A DNA stretch of 37,861 nt from Nitrospirota bacterium. Lineage in GTDB: Bacteria > Nitrospirota > Thermodesulfovibrionia > Thermodesulfovibrionales > JdFR-85. Position 1 is the stretch's first letter. The number at the start of each line of letters is the position of its first letter. The stretch spans positions 1 through 37,861 of the forward strand of contig WGEZ01000017.1 in NCBI GenBank assembly GCA_015492515.1. Direction: 5' to 3'. Below, in pieces: positions 15,905 through 23,206 of this stretch. The notes below the pieces were generated by a model. It worked only from the letters and a program-made list of their open reading frames with translations. It was not told where the DNA came from and searched no databases. The translations under genes and the position numbers were made by a program.

Positions 15905-17230
15905 TCACCGCCCCTCGGGGATCAGTATCCCGACGGTCCGGTTTTCCCTGCTGAAGTACCGCCCGGCAACCCTCTGGACGTCCTCAGGGCTCACGGCCCT
16001 TATCATCTCCAGGTATCTGTCCTTCATCCTCCAGTCGCCGAGCATCTCGAACATCCCGAGCAGCTCGGCCTGAAAGAATATGGAGTCCTGCCCCATGACG
16101 AACGACGCCTCCACCTGATTTTTGGCCTTCTGCACCTCCCTTTCCGTCGGAGGCGAGGCCTTTATCCGCTCAACCTCCCTGTAGAGGGCCTTCTCCAGCG
16201 CCTCGACAGAACCCTCGGTCGTTCCGCCCAGGAAGAAGAGGAAGGGGTCTCTCCGGAGGCTGCTGTAGGAGGCGAAGGCATCGAGGGCTACCTCTTCATC
16301 CCGCACGAGGGTCCTGTGGAGCCTTCCGCTCTTTCCGGAGAGTATGGAGCCGAGCACCTCGAGCGCGGCACTGTCCGGGTGGGGGAAGTTCGGCACATGG
16401 TAGGCTATCAGTACATAGGGGAGCCTTGCCTCCCTCTCGAGGTAGACCCTCTTCTCACCCCGCTGCGGAGGCTCTTCCGAGGCGACGAAGGCCGTACCCC
16501 TTCCAGCCGGGATCTCCCCGAACCACCTCGCTATCTTCCGGTATATCTCCTCGGCCTCGACGTCTCCGGCTACCACAATGACGGCGTTGTCCGGGGAATA
16601 GTACCTCTTGTAATAGGCGAGCAGGTCCCCGCGCTCGATGGATGAGATGTCGGACATCCAGCCGATCACGGGATTGTGGTAGGGGTGAACCTTGAAGGCC
16701 GTCGCCACCACCTCCTCGTAGAGGGAGCTCTGCGGATCGTCCTCATACCGCATGCGCCGCTCCTCCATGACCACGCTCCTCTCATACCTTACATCCTCGG
16801 GAAGGAGGAGGAGGTTCTGCATCCTGTCGGCCTCGAGCTCGATCGAGAGGTCGATACGGTCCGAGGCGAGGGTCTGGTAGTACATGGTGTAGTCCCTCGT
16901 GGTGAAGGCGTTGTCGACGCCTCCGTTCTTCTGCACCAGGCGGGAGAAGACCTTTGAACCGTAACTCGGAGTACCCCTGAACATCATGTGTTCAAGGAGG
17001 TGGCTTATGCCCGTCTTGCCCGATGGTTCGTTCCTCGCCCCCACCCTGTACCAGACCTGGAAGGTCGCTATGGGCGCCTTGTGGTCCTCTGTCACCAGGA
17101 CCTTCAGACCGTTGTCGAGGACAAACTCCCTGACAGCCGCCGACGAGGGAGCGGAAAGGGCGAGCTGCAGGAGGAGGATGAGCAGGAGGGGCGTCCGCTT
17201 CAGGCGCCCCCGCTTCCCCTTCTCAGGCAT
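15905..17230 (-). CDS. M16 zinc peptidase, catalytic subunit
   Basis: A 442-residue secreted pitrilysin-type zinc metallopeptidase. The inverted zinc motif is intact: SHLLEHMMFRG (about 75-85), with the downstream glutamate in SVVMEERRMRYEDDPQ (about 153). A signal peptide (TPLLLILLLQLALSAPSSA) directs it to the periplasm. Start: ATG 17230 precedes the signal peptide directly; an in-frame TTG at 17254 follows a TATACT-like -10 sequence and is the alternative. With the inactive paralogue downstream it probably forms a heterodimeric processing or degradative peptidase. Whether it serves the Sox proteins is unknown. Confidence 0.92.
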   Translation of the reverse strand: MPEKGKRGRLKRTPLLLILLLQLALSAPSSAAVREFVLDNGLKVLVTEDHKAPIATFQVWYRVGARNEPSGKTGISHLLEHMMFRGTPSYGSKVFSRLVQKNGGVDNAFTTRDYTMYYQTLASDRIDLSIELEADRMQNLLLLPEDVRYERSVVMEERRMRYEDDPQSSLYEEVVATAFKVHPYHNPVIGWMSDISSIERGDLLAYYKRYYSPDNAVIVVAGDVEAEEIYRKIARWFGEIPAGRGTAFVASEEPPQRGEKRVYLEREARLPYVLIAYHVPNFPHPDSAALEVLGSILSGKSGRLHRTLVRDEEVALDAFASYSSLRRDPFLFFLGGTTEGSVEALEKALYREVERIKASPPTEREVQKAKNQVEASFVMGQDSIFFQAELLGMFEMLGDWRMKDRYLEMIRAVSPEDVQRVAGRYFSRENRTVGILIPEGR

Positions 17231-17499
17231 CCTCTGTCTCGGGTCATCGAACAAAGCAGTATATGATAACCTAATCCGTCAGATTTTGGAACCTCGCCGT
17301 CCGAGGAGGTGAGAGGCCTGGAGGGACCGGGCAGGCGGGACGGGCTGTTAACGATCTTCCTTATCCACAGGTGCCTGTATCGACGCCCCTCACACTGAAC
17401 ATATGCTGGGAGATAAATACAGCCCCGATGTTCAGGACGTCGCAGGTTAACGGCATTTCCTTTTATAATAGAGAACCCGGGAACCGTCAACGAGGTGTC

Positions 17500-18267
17500 A
17501 TGGTGAAACCGGACGTGCAGAAGAACGACGTGGTGGTCGAGGTGGAAGGGCTCAGCAAGACCTTCAACGGCGTGGCGGCCGTGGAGGGGGTGTCCTTCCG
17601 CATCCACCGGGGCGAGATCGTGGGGCTCCTGGGCCCCAACGGCGCGGGCAAGACCACCATCATCCAGATGCTCCTGGGGGTGCTCACGCCCACCGCCGGC
17701 ACGGTCCGCCTGTTCGGGCTGGACGTGCACCGGCACCGGGAATCCGTGCTGGGGCGGGTCAATTTCTCCTCCACCTACGTCTCCCTTCCCTATTCCCTGA
17801 CCGTGACGGAGAACCTCCGGGTCTTCGCGCGCCTCTACCGGCTCCCCCATCCCGAGGCACGCATCCGGGAGCTGCTGCAGCGCTTCGAGCTGGAACCCAC
17901 GGCGCACCAGCTGGTCCGGGGGCTTTCCTCGGGCCAACTGACCCGGCTGTGCCTGGCCAAGGCGCTGCTGAACCGTCCCGAGGTGCTCTTCCTGGACGAA
18001 CCCACGGCCAGCCTGGACCCGGACATGGCGGAGAAGACCCGCCGCCTGCTGCGGGACGTCCGGGCGCAGGAGCACACCGCCATTCTGTACACCTCCCACA
18101 ACATGCGGGAGATGGAGCAGATGTGCGACCGCATCCTCTTCCTGCACCGGGGCCGGATCATCGCGGCCGGGACGCCCCGTGAGGTGCTCAGCGCCTACGG
18201 GGAGGAGGACCTGGAGGCCCTGTTCCTGCGCATCGCCCGCGGCGGCTCCAGGGTCGAGGCGTCATGA
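17500..18267 (+). CDS. ABC transporter ATP-binding protein (ABC-2 exporter)
   Basis: A 255-residue ATPase of the ABC-2 export type. It has Walker A GPNGAGKT (45-52), Q-loop, signature LSSGQLTR (about 145), Walker B VLFLDEPTASLDP (about 165) and the H-loop in YTSHNMREMEQMCDR. ATG 17500 follows GAGG; GTG 17503 is nearly as good. TATAAT at 17464-17469 may be its -10, without a clear -35. Its stop overlaps the permease start (ATGA). Codon use is foreign to the window: I count one AGG among 27 arginine codons, against frequent AGG in neighbours. It was probably acquired laterally. Substrate is not predictable. Confidence 0.93.
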   Translation: MVKPDVQKNDVVVEVEGLSKTFNGVAAVEGVSFRIHRGEIVGLLGPNGAGKTTIIQMLLGVLTPTAGTVRLFGLDVHRHRESVLGRVNFSSTYVSLPYSLTVTENLRVFARLYRLPHPEARIRELLQRFELEPTAHQLVRGLSSGQLTRLCLAKALLNRPEVLFLDEPTASLDPDMAEKTRRLLRDVRAQEHTAILYTSHNMREMEQMCDRILFLHRGRIIAAGTPREVLSAYGEEDLEALFLRIARGGSRVEAS

Positions 18268-19055
18268 AGGCCCACCGCGTGCTGGCCGTCACGCTCCGGC
18301 ATCTTTACCTCTACAAGCGTTCCCTCTCGCGGATGCTGGAGGTCTTCTACTTCCCCCTCCTGGACATCCTGGTGTGGGGGTTCATCACCGTGTACCTGCA
18401 GCAGTTCCAGAAGGCCCTGCCCCACTTCCTGGTCTTCCTGCTGGGCGCCCTGATCCTCTGGGACATCCTGTACCGGACCCAGCAGGGCATCTCCATCTCC
18501 TTCCTGGAGGAGATGTGGTCCCGCAACCTGCTGAACCTGTTCGCCTCCCCCCTGACGCCGGGCGAGTTCCTGGCCGCCACCATGATCATCAGCCTGGTGA
18601 AGCTCACCCTCTCGGCCACGGTGGCGGTGTTCCTGGCCTGGCTCCTGTACGGGTTCAACCTCTTCCGGATCGGGATCTCCCTGGTCCCGTTCGTGCTGAA
18701 CCTGATTCTTATGGGATGGGCCGTGGGCATCCTCACCACCGCCGTGATCCTCCGCTACGGCCAGAAGGCCGAGGTCCTGGCCTGGGGCCTGGCGTTCCTG
18801 TTCCAGCCGCTCTCGGCGGTCTTCTATCCGGTGGCCGTGTTCCCCAGGCCCCTGGCCGTGGTGGCCCTGGCGGTTCCGGCCACCCACGTCTTCGAGGGCA
18901 TGCGCGCGGTGATCCAGACCCACCGGTTCCCCGTGGAGCACCTGGCCTGGGCCTTCGGGCTGAACGCCGTCTACCTCGCCGTGAGCCTGGCCTTCTTCTA
19001 CCGGATCTTCCGCGTGGTCCGGGAGAAGGGGCTTCTGCTGAAGATCGGGGAATAG
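18264..19055 (+). CDS. ABC-2 type permease
   Basis: A 263-residue ABC-2 membrane subunit with about six hydrophobic helices. Landmarks are an amphipathic N-terminus (HRVLAVTLRHLYLYKRSLS), VFYFPLLDILVWGF and the C-terminal LSAVFYPVAVFPRPL followed by PATHVFEGMR, which is typical of drug, lipid or polysaccharide export permeases. It overlaps the ATPase by four bases, so the two form one exporter. Like the ATPase it uses CGN arginine and CTG leucine codons almost exclusively. The pair stands alone between divergent native genes, without a substrate-specific partner. Confidence 0.9.
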   Translation: MKAHRVLAVTLRHLYLYKRSLSRMLEVFYFPLLDILVWGFITVYLQQFQKALPHFLVFLLGALILWDILYRTQQGISISFLEEMWSRNLLNLFASPLTPGEFLAATMIISLVKLTLSATVAVFLAWLLYGFNLFRIGISLVPFVLNLILMGWAVGILTTAVILRYGQKAEVLAWGLAFLFQPLSAVFYPVAVFPRPLAVVALAVPATHVFEGMRAVIQTHRFPVEHLAWAFGLNAVYLAVSLAFFYRIFRVVREKGLLLKIGE

Positions 19056-19086
19056 CGCCGCGGCCTCAGGGGTTCCCGGGGGCACC

Positions 19087-19100
19087 GCTGCCGCGGCAGC
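19087..19100. terminator. GC palindrome between convergent genes
   Basis: A 14-bp perfect palindrome GCTGCCGCGGCAGC, flanked by CACCGC and GCGGTG arms, lies in the 135-bp gap between the permease stop and the J-domain gene stop, where transcripts converge. There is no T-run, so termination is inferred only from position. Confidence 0.35.
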
Positions 19101-19190
19101 GTCCGCGGTGGGTGGGGCATTTCCTGGCCATGGGGATCAGGTCGGGATCGGGCTCCACACCGATGGTCCCCTCCGAGGGCCGCACCTGGA

Positions 19191-19634
19191 TCAGTTCATC
19201 CTGCTCTTCTTGATGACCTCGAAGACGTTGTTGAGCCTCAGGGTCAACTCCCTGGCCTTCTCCTGTAGCTCCTCGCTCAGGTGGCTCACCTTGTCAGGAT
19301 GGCACCTGGCGATCTTCTCCTTGTATGCCTTCTTCACCTCCTCCCATGGGGCGTCGGGGGATACACCGAGGGTCCTGTACGCCTCCTCGAGGGTCGTCTC
19401 CGTTCCCGGGGCTGCATGGTGAGACCGGCCGCCTGCATCGGAACGGCCGTCCCGGGTGTAGCTTCCACTGTATGAGTAGCCTCCCCGGGGCCTCTGCTTC
19501 GTCCCCCTCAGATACAGGTACAGCAGCACACCGAAGGCGACGAGGTCGTCGAAGAAGGCGGGGAAGAGGTCGTAGGGGCTGATGATGTAAAGGAGCAGAA
19601 GCGCCATCCATATGTAGTGTGCGATGTTGCTCAT
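19191..19634 (-). CDS. DUF1232-like membrane segment fused to a C-terminal J domain
   Basis: A 147-residue membrane-anchored co-chaperone-like protein. The N-terminus has a hydrophobic segment with LLYIISPYDLFPAFFDD, resembling the DUF1232 (YkvA) signature, then a Gly/Ser/Arg-rich linker. The J domain is C-terminal (about 80-147), with the HPD motif in IARCHPDKVSHL. J domains stimulate Hsp70 ATPase, so this would recruit DnaK to the membrane. ATG 19634 has GGAGG upstream; ATG 19667 is in frame but lies in the predicted promoter region. It is not in an operon with the dnaJ at 33-34 kb. Confidence 0.85.
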   Translation of the reverse strand: MSNIAHYIWMALLLLYIISPYDLFPAFFDDLVAFGVLLYLYLRGTKQRPRGGYSYSGSYTRDGRSDAGGRSHHAAPGTETTLEEAYRTLGVSPDAPWEEVKKAYKEKIARCHPDKVSHLSEELQEKARELTLRLNNVFEVIKKSRMN

Positions 19635-19657
19635 GATCTCTTCCCTCCGCTTACTGA

Positions 19658-19687
19658 ATACTATCACACGGAAAGGGGCTGTATCAA
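19658..19687 (-). promoter_or_regulatory. Predicted sigma-70 promoter of the J-domain membrane gene
   Basis: On the minus strand TTGATA (19682-19687) and TAGTAT (19658-19663) are 18 bases apart, 24 bases before the chosen ATG. The match is moderate. Confidence 0.4.
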
Positions 19688-19753
19688 TACTGGATTCAGC
19701 CCGATACCGGGCCCACGGTGGACGGCGCTTGGGCGGTACGGTCCGTGATGTGA

Positions 19754-19759
19754 TATAAT
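19754..19759 (+). promoter_or_regulatory. -10 box ahead of the UGA-containing small ORF
   Basis: A perfect TATAAT ends ten bases before the ATG at 19770, so the mRNA would have almost no leader. A TTGGGC 19 bp upstream is a weak -35. The same promoter would also read the PsiE-like gene at 19908. Confidence 0.45.
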
Positions 19760-19769
19760 CTCAGACGTG

Positions 19770-19895
19770 ATGGATCTATGCCCTGTCTGCCGGGAGCCTG
19801 TGGAGGAATGTCTCTGCTGTCCAGAGTGAGGACATGTATGCCCCCTGGATCTGGGGGAGCCCTACTGTCCTGTATGCAGACCCGGACCGGAGTGA
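19770..19895 (+). CDS. Candidate 41-residue Cys-rich selenoprotein with in-frame UGA
   Basis: The frame from ATG 19770 reads C4-P-V-C7, C14-L-C-C17-P-E, then UGA (19827-19829), and continues open as G-H-V-C24 and C33-P-V-C36 to a second UGA at 19893-19895. The UGA falls exactly where a third CxxC knuckle needs its second cysteine (C17-P-E-x20, followed by GH as in zinc ribbons). Read as selenocysteine it gives a CxxU motif. A five-pair GC hairpin starts 11 bases downstream. If the UGA stops translation, the product is only 19 residues. Alternatives are a nonsense mutation of TGC/TGT in a small zinc-ribbon gene, or chance. No Sec machinery is in the window. Confidence 0.5.
19841..19857 (+). 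promoter_or_regulatory. Candidate bacterial SECIS hairpin
   Basis: CCCCC (19841-19845) pairs with GGGGG (19853-19857) around a seven-base loop TGGATCT. Sixteen bases separate the UGA from the loop, and a G lies within the first two loop bases. Both fit the usual description of bacterial SECIS elements, at the short end of the distance range. Confidence 0.4.
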
Positions 19896-19907
19896 TCTGC
19901 CAGACCC

Positions 19908-20345
19908 ATGGAGGAACGTAAGCCAGACCTGACGGAGAGGTTCAGGAGACTGCTCGTGAAGGCGGATATCGTACTCCACGTGCTCGCCGCTGTACTGCTG
20001 CTCATCGCCTGCGCCTTCATATTCTACTATGCACTGATGAACGTGATCCATCCGTCCCGGGACGCCATAATACACCTGGTGAACGACGTGCTCCTGGCGT
20101 TGATAATCCTTGAGCTCCTCTGGACGGTGGTGAGGTTCCTGAAGAAGCAGAAGTTCCTCCTGGGACCCTTCCTCGCCATAGGGATGATAGCCGCTGTAAG
20201 GAGGCTGCTCCTGATAGAGGCACAGACCTCCACCCTGGAGCACGTGCCTGTTGAAAAGCTCTACGAGATCGGCGTGGTCGCCCTGGTGATCCTCGTCCTG
20301 ATGATCGCCTACTACCTCTCCGTCAAGGCGCAGAAGCTCGAATAG
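19908..20345 (+). CDS. PsiE-like small membrane protein
   Basis: A 145-residue protein with four predicted membrane helices. Hydrophobic runs are about 20-45 (IVLHVLAAVLLLIACAFIFYY), 60-78 (VLLALIILELLWTVVRFL), 87-100 and 120-140, ending in YYLSVKAQKLE. The spacing and the LIILELLWTVVRF segment resemble the phosphate-starvation-inducible PsiE family, whose function is not known. It starts 12 bases after the UGA-containing ORF and probably shares its transcript. Nothing here shows Pho control. Confidence 0.72.
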   Translation: MEERKPDLTERFRRLLVKADIVLHVLAAVLLLIACAFIFYYALMNVIHPSRDAIIHLVNDVLLALIILELLWTVVRFLKKQKFLLGPFLAIGMIAAVRRLLLIEAQTSTLEHVPVEKLYEIGVVALVILVLMIAYYLSVKAQKLE

Positions 20346-20353
20346 GTTGTCCC

Positions 20354-20581
20354 CTATACACTTCTGTGGAGGGTGGAGCTGTCGGGGATCGCCTCTGTGC
20401 AGCTGTGCAGGAGACGCCTGATCAGACCGTAACGTTCCTTCAGGTCCAGATCGAGGTAGAAGTTGCTCTCCAGCAGTATCCCCACGATCTCCCTCACCCG
20501 TTCCCGGTTCAGACCGCCGTCTTCGAGCTTGAGCATCATGTCAATAATTTTAGCACATTTCATGCCAGAGATGTAAGACAT
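20354..20581 (-). CDS. Small uncharacterised protein (75 aa)
   Basis: I do not recognise the family. The 75-residue product is acidic and basic in alternation and looks helical throughout (KIIDMMLKLEDGG, RVREIVGILLESNFYLDLDLKERYGLIRRLL), with single cysteines at both ends. The start is ATG 20581 or ATG 20563; neither has a clear ribosome site. It is convergent with the PsiE-like gene, nine bases away. Coding status rests on amino-acid composition and the absence of any competing gene. Confidence 0.55.
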   Translation of the reverse strand: MSYISGMKCAKIIDMMLKLEDGGLNRERVREIVGILLESNFYLDLDLKERYGLIRRLLHSCTEAIPDSSTLHRSV

Positions 20582-20665
20582 TGAAATAAAAGGACAATCT
20601 CCAAGGTGTGGTTCCCGAAAAGGGAAATATCATCCCCCACTGTGGCACTTGAACCACAGGGCGGG

Positions 20666-22168
20666 TCAGGCCTTCAGGATCATCTGGTTCGTACTGGAAC
20701 GGGTCTCACCGATGGATGTGACACGAATGGCGGGCCGGTCGCGTACGGGGCACTTGTTCTCACAGATGCCGCAGCCTATGCAGAGTGAGGTGTCCAGGTA
20801 GGGGAACCTGAGGGGCCGTGTCCTGCCGTTTCTGAGCCTCACCTGATGGGTCCGGAGCCAGATCGCCTTCGGCGACGTGGGGCAGACCTCCTCACAGACG
20901 ATACACTCTATGTTCATGGCCCAGGGGAGGCACCGTCCCCGGTCGTAGAAGGCGGTGCCTATCTTGACGGGCTTCTCAAAGGGGGGTGCACCGATCTTCT
21001 CTTCCACGCTGAGGGGGAGGATCGCTCCCGTCGGGCAGACCTGGCCGCAGAGGACGCAGTTGTACTCGCAGTAACCGATCCTGTTGATCAGTATGGGGGT
21101 CCAGAGCCCCTCGAACCCGGCCTCGAGCAGGGCGGGCTGGATCGCGTTCGTGGGGCATACCCTCATGCACTCCCCGCACTTTATGCAGCGCCGAAGGAAC
21201 CCCTCCTCAGGGATGGAGCCGGGCGGCCGGATGACCTGATCCCGCGGGACGGTCCGTGCGGCGGCAGCGCTCCGCATCATCGGAAAGAGGACGGCGCCGG
21301 CGACAGCCGTCTCTATCAACCTCCTGCGGCTCACGTCGACGGGGACGTGAACCGAACTCCCGGCCCTCGGCAGCCCGTAATGGATCGCCTCCTCAGGGCA
21401 GTGCTCGATGCAGTTCATGCAGAGGTGACACTCGCTGAACCTCAGGGCAGCGTGGGGGTCGCATCCGCCGTGGCAGTACCGGAGGCACTTCTGGCAGTCC
21501 GTGCATTTCTCGACGTCCCGCCAGATCCTGAGCACGGCCCTTCCCGAAAGCAGCCCCAGCAGCGCCCCGAGGGGGCAGAGCAGGCGACACCAGAACCTCG
21601 TCAGGAACCTGTTGGCAAAGAGGATCGCCAGGAAGACGAGGGCTATCAACACCCCACCGTGAAACAGGGGCTGCCTGAGGTAGAGCCCCCCTCCGAGGAG
21701 GTTCACCGCCGGGTAGACGGAGAGGACGAAGGAACGGCTGATCAGGGCTATGGGGTCGAAGAGGCCGGTCTGGAGCGAGCCGAGGAGGGCGAGCACCAGA
21801 AGCGCGGTGAGTATGTAGTACTTCAGCCTGTAGACGGAGCGGTAGGCGTTCACCCTGTAATCATCCGCAGGCCTCCGCCTGTTGAAGAGGTGGCTCACCC
21901 ACTGGTTGAGCGTCCCCAGGGGGCAGATCCAGGAGCAGAAGAACCGCCCCAGGAGGATGGTGCCCACGATTATCAGGACCGCGAGGATCAGGCCCTTGTA
22001 CAGGGTCCAGCTGGTGAGAAAAGAGGTGACGGCCACAAGGGGGTCGAGCTCGAGGAAGAGGGCCACCTCGTAGCCCTTGATGTTCCTGAAGTCCGTGATC
22101 CCCACGAGGACGAGGAAGAGGACGAAGAAGAAGACCGAATAAACCCTCCTTATGTCACGGAGCGTCAT
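20666..22168 (-). CDS. NapH/NapG-like membrane polyferredoxin
   Basis: A 500-residue iron-sulfur protein that combines an N-terminal NapH-like membrane part with a C-terminal NapG-like ferredoxin part. The first about 200 residues hold several helices and CSWICPLGTLNQW and CRLLCPLGALLGL motifs. Cluster motifs follow: CTDCQKCLRYC, CHLCMNCIEHCP, CIKCGECMRVCP, CVLCGQVCPTG, CIVCEEVCP and CIGCGICENKCP. A SRRRLIETAVAGA stretch between the halves looks like a former Tat leader, consistent with a fusion. It should pass electrons between quinol and periplasmic redox partners. AGAGGG precedes ATG 22168. It is the last gene of the 25318-20666 operon. Confidence 0.88.
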   Translation of the reverse strand: MTLRDIRRVYSVFFFVLFLVLVGITDFRNIKGYEVALFLELDPLVAVTSFLTSWTLYKGLILAVLIIVGTILLGRFFCSWICPLGTLNQWVSHLFNRRRPADDYRVNAYRSVYRLKYYILTALLVLALLGSLQTGLFDPIALISRSFVLSVYPAVNLLGGGLYLRQPLFHGGVLIALVFLAILFANRFLTRFWCRLLCPLGALLGLLSGRAVLRIWRDVEKCTDCQKCLRYCHGGCDPHAALRFSECHLCMNCIEHCPEEAIHYGLPRAGSSVHVPVDVSRRRLIETAVAGAVLFPMMRSAAAARTVPRDQVIRPPGSIPEEGFLRRCIKCGECMRVCPTNAIQPALLEAGFEGLWTPILINRIGYCEYNCVLCGQVCPTGAILPLSVEEKIGAPPFEKPVKIGTAFYDRGRCLPWAMNIECIVCEEVCPTSPKAIWLRTHQVRLRNGRTRPLRFPYLDTSLCIGCGICENKCPVRDRPAIRVTSIGETRSSTNQMILKA

Positions 22169-22212
22169 GTATACCCTCTGAAGACCTCACAGCGGCTCCC
22201 TCCCGCGCGTGG

Positions 22213-23172
22213 TCAGACGGTGATTTCCACATGGTTCAGCCTCCTCCAGTCCGATACCCCGAGACCACGCTCCTCGGCGGCCCTGATGAAGGGGACCTCC
22301 TCCACCTTCAGCTCAAGGAACCTGAGGCTGTAGGAGTCCAGGGCAACCTCGTCCAGTCCGGCTACTATGGTATCCTCGCGGGAGACGTCGGAGGGGCTGC
22401 CGCCCGTGGGGCCGTTGCGTTTCAGCACCCGGGTAGCATCGACGATCGTCAGCGTCGGACGGATGGCGGCGGCCAGGTCGGCGATGGAGACGTCGATCTC
22501 CTGGTGGAGGCGGTTCCGCCTGCCGCCGAGCACGCCGTACCAGTTCTTCATGGCTATGGTGCACCTGCTGAGGGAGTGGTGCTTCACGACGGGGACGTTG
22601 ATCACCCTGTCCACCTCGTGGTAGAACCTGCTCACAGGCCAGACCCTGAGGACCTCCCCTCCCAGGTCGGTGAGGAGGAAGTCGCCCTCGGTGGTGAACT
22701 TCACCTCACCGCCGGCCTTCCTCACGGCGGACTCTATGCCCGATCTCGCAAAACACCGGTAGGGGTCGTTTATGGTGACGTCGGTGACCCAGACCTCCGC
22801 TGCCCCTGCCTCGAGGCACAGCCGCACAACGGCCTGAACCAGTGCAGGGTTGGTGTTCGCCGCCAGCTCGGGCTGCCGGTCCCATCCTGCGTTCGGCTTT
22901 ATCAGGACCCTCTCTCCAGGTGAGACGAAGCGGGAGATGCCCCCGAGGCGCTCCACTGCGGCGCGGGCCATCTTCTCCACGTCCCTTCCGTGGACCACGA
23001 CGAGCCCCGGATAGGCCGCGGCATCGGCCACGCGGTAGTCCTTGAAGGTGAAGACCCGTTCGGCCCTCCTCCTGAGGGGCTCCCTGCTGTAAGAGAGGAA
23101 CCCCCAGAGGCCGGCCCCTGCCGCAAGGGCGCAGGTCGTGGCGGTCCTGATCAGGAAACCCCGCCTGTCCAT
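22213..23172 (-). CDS. DUF362 family Tat-exported protein
   Basis: A 319-residue protein with a Tat-type leader (MDRRGFLIRTATTCALAAGAG) followed by a DUF362 domain: ERVLIKPNAGWD, TNPALVQAVVRLCLEAGA, VINVPVVKHHSLSRCTIAMKN and LTIVDATRVLKRNGPTGG. DUF362 has no settled biochemical role. This copy lacks the ferredoxin extension that some have. ATG 23172 has AGGAGAG nine bases upstream; a start 11 codons earlier would bury the Tat motif. It lies 34 bases after the DUF6599-like gene and 44 before the polyferredoxin. Confidence 0.85.
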   Translation of the reverse strand: MDRRGFLIRTATTCALAAGAGLWGFLSYSREPLRRRAERVFTFKDYRVADAAAYPGLVVVHGRDVEKMARAAVERLGGISRFVSPGERVLIKPNAGWDRQPELAANTNPALVQAVVRLCLEAGAAEVWVTDVTINDPYRCFARSGIESAVRKAGGEVKFTTEGDFLLTDLGGEVLRVWPVSRFYHEVDRVINVPVVKHHSLSRCTIAMKNWYGVLGGRRNRLHQEIDVSIADLAAAIRPTLTIVDATRVLKRNGPTGGSPSDVSREDTIVAGLDEVALDSYSLRFLELKVEEVPFIRAAEERGLGVSDWRRLNHVEITV

Positions 23173-23206
23173 GACCGGTTCTCTCCTGTCGTGCCTGGAG
23201 GGCACC

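Noticed and set aside
20846-22333. Plus-strand open frame of 495 codons
   Set aside because: It lies opposite the polyferredoxin, whose cysteine motifs are unmistakable. GC-rich codon bias leaves long antisense frames open; composition is Pro/Arg/Gly/Glu-rich.
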